DNA from: WHSW01 sp963767475
GTDB lineage: Bacteria > Actinomycetota > Thermoleophilia > Solirubrobacterales > 70-9
Assembly: GCA_963767475.1 (NCBI GenBank)
Contig: CAVYEI010000002.1
Span: 124,001-188,000 of the forward strand
Reading direction: 5' to 3'
DNA length: 64,000 bases
Shown: positions 62,957 through 64,000 of the stretch, piece after piece
Position numbering within the stretch: position 1 is the first letter of the stretch
Layout: the number at the start of each line of letters is the position of its first letter
Made by a program: the position numbers and the translations under genes
The notes under the pieces: generated by a model
Database searches by the model: none
The model's input: only the letters and a program-made list of their open reading frames with translations
Told to the model about the DNA's origin: nothing

Positions 62957-64000
62957 ATGAGCCTCCGCAAGCGAATTTCGAGCTCGCTCGAACGCAGCGC
63001 TCAGGCACGGGCAAAGCGCCGTGAGGAGAGTCGCCGAGCCGAGCGCGCAAAGCAGACGGCGACCGCCTCGCAGCGGGCCAAGGCGCGCTCCGATCGCCGC
63101 GCCGAGGCGGACGCCGAGAAGACGAAGGCGAGGGCGGCGGCAAAGCCCAAGCAGCAGGACTCGAAGCCGCGCGAGAGCGCGAAGGCAAAGCCGAAGGTGA
63201 CCGCGTCGAAGTCGCGCCCCGACTCCAAGCGCCCAGCCGCCAAGGGGAGTGCTTCGGCCAAGGGGTCCGGCTCATCCAAGCGTGGCCGACCCGTGGTCGC
63301 CGACGCGCGCAAGCTCGGCGGCGGCGTCGCCTCGGTCGCCGGCGAGCTGCTGAAGCTCGGGCGCGAGATGGTGGCGATTCCGGTGCAGCTCTGGCTCGCC
63401 GGCGCCGAGATCGCGGGAGCGTTCGTGCTCAAGCTCTGGCTGCGCGGCCTGCGGCCGGTGTTGCTCTGGCTCTGGCGGCTCGCGCGAGCGAGCCTGCGCT
63501 TCGCCCAGCGCCACGTGACCCCGGCTCGCGGCGTCGTCGTCGTCGCCCTGGTCGCGATCGGGGCGCTCGCGGCCTCCCAGTGGCTCGACTACCACGCGGT
63601 CACCGTCGGCACCGATTCCTATTCGGACGCGGTCGGCGCGGTCGCCCCGCCGCCCGAGGTGGAGAGCGAGGTCGCCGGCAACGCCCACGGTTGGGTGATG
63701 CTTCCGCTCGCGGTCGCGGCCCTGGTGGTGCTGGTGCTGGCGCTGCGCGGCCGTCGCCGCACCGCGCTCCTGCTGGTGCCGATCGGGATCGCGGTGATCG
63801 CGATCGGGCTCGCCGTCGACGTTCCCAAGGGGCTCGACGAGGGCACCGCCGCGGTCGCCTACGAGGGCGCGAGCGCGAGCCTGCTGGAGGGATTCTGGAT
63901 CCAGCTCGCGGCGGCGGTGGTGCTGATCGCCTGCGGCTTGCTGCTGCCGCTTCACCTGCGCCCAGCCGCGGCCAGGGGCAGCGAGCTCACGGGGCCGAGC
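62957..64000 (+). CDS. Membrane protein with basic Ala/Lys/Arg-rich N-terminus, C-terminus beyond window
   Basis: 348 codons from the ATG at 62957, open to the right edge. Residues 1 to about 105 are low-complexity Lys/Arg/Ala/Ser, probably disordered and cytoplasmic. Hydrophobic helices follow at about 195-210 (GVVVVALVAIGALAASQWL), 250-268 (LPLAVAALVVLVLAL) and two more near the end (LLLVPIGIAVIAIGLAV, AAAVVLIACGLLL). No family was recognised. It is divergent from fusA. Confidence 0.8.
   Translation, partial: MSLRKRISSSLERSAQARAKRREESRRAERAKQTATASQRAKARSDRRAEADAEKTKARAAAKPKQQDSKPRESAKAKPKVTASKSRPDSKRPAAKGSASAKGSGSSKRGRPVVADARKLGGGVASVAGELLKLGREMVAIPVQLWLAGAEIAGAFVLKLWLRGLRPVLLWLWRLARASLRFAQRHVTPARGVVVVALVAIGALAASQWLDYHAVTVGTDSYSDAVGAVAPPPEVESEVAGNAHGWVMLPLAVAALVVLVLALRGRRRTALLLVPIGIAVIAIGLAVDVPKGLDEGTAAVAYEGASASLLEGFWIQLAAAVVLIACGLLLPLHLRPAAARGSELTGPS

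Noticed and set aside
62811..63275. Minus-strand frame opposite the right-edge membrane protein
   Set aside because: Ser/Arg-rich with no family features; the plus-strand frame is longer, stays open to the edge and encodes clear membrane helices.

Overview
The window is high-GC, densely coded bacterial DNA with actinobacterial character: frequent GTG and TTG starts, an uninterrupted-style ribosomal protein supercluster, PknB-type kinases with FHA partners, and many secreted beta-propeller proteins. The gene families suggest a member of the Thermoleophilia (Solirubrobacterales-like), but this is inference from gene content, not from a marker search. No insertion sequence, prophage or CRISPR array was seen.

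Left part (1-9.6 kb, all on the minus strand). A very large secreted protein (DUF7948-like head, SBBP propeller repeats, calcium-binding DxDxDG repeats, RTX repeats) runs off the left edge. Next come three genes in one direction: a transmembrane Ser/Thr kinase, a paralogous pseudokinase that has lost its catalytic residues and its C-lobe, and a cytoplasmic FHA-plus-helix-turn-helix protein. A secreted seven-bladed propeller protein follows, then tRNA-Pro(CGG) with its terminator. The two secreted propeller genes flank the kinase cassette. They share a 27-bp element (23 of 27 identical) about 40 bases upstream of their start codons. This is the most interesting candidate system in the window: a kinase/FHA-HTH signalling chain with two candidate cell-surface target genes.

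Middle part (9.6-36.7 kb). Mostly single genes: a TVP38-like membrane protein, a thioredoxin-fold oxidoreductase, a 60-residue putative DNA-binding protein with its own promoter and terminator, a long-chain acyl-CoA synthetase, two overlapping paralogous sulfatases, a patatin lipase, a PBP4-type peptidase, a COG4880-like propeller protein, and LigA/SurE. A surface-glycan-like locus follows (two GT2 glycosyltransferases, a Gfo/Idh/MocA oxidoreductase, an alkaline-phosphatase-fold hydrolase, a UGM/HemY-like flavoprotein, a GT-C-like membrane protein). It runs directly into a ferric-iron ABC transporter (binding protein, permease, ATPase). Two palindromes resembling DtxR/IdeR iron boxes sit in the two divergent promoter regions of this locus, which suggests co-regulation of glycan and iron-uptake genes.

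Right part (36.7-62.7 kb, mainly minus strand). The translation supercluster reads fusA, tuf, S10 operon, spc operon, secY, adk, map, rpmJ, rpsM, rpsK, rpsD, rpoA, rplQ, truA. It is interrupted twice: three plus-strand genes (two tandem PQQ-type sugar dehydrogenases and a RibD-C reductase) lie between secY and adk, and a secreted delta-60-repeat protein lies between map and rpmJ where infA is usual. infA, rpsL and rpsG are not in the window. S17, S3, L5 and S5 carry long low-complexity tails, extreme in S17 (about 164 extra N-terminal residues). Two operon spacers (rplR-rpsE and rplW-rplB) contain nested inverted repeats. A plus-strand membrane protein with a strongly basic N-terminus runs off the right edge. 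No gene-free stretch exceeds about 300 bases; the longest (62686-62956) holds a leftward terminator and a short direct repeat.
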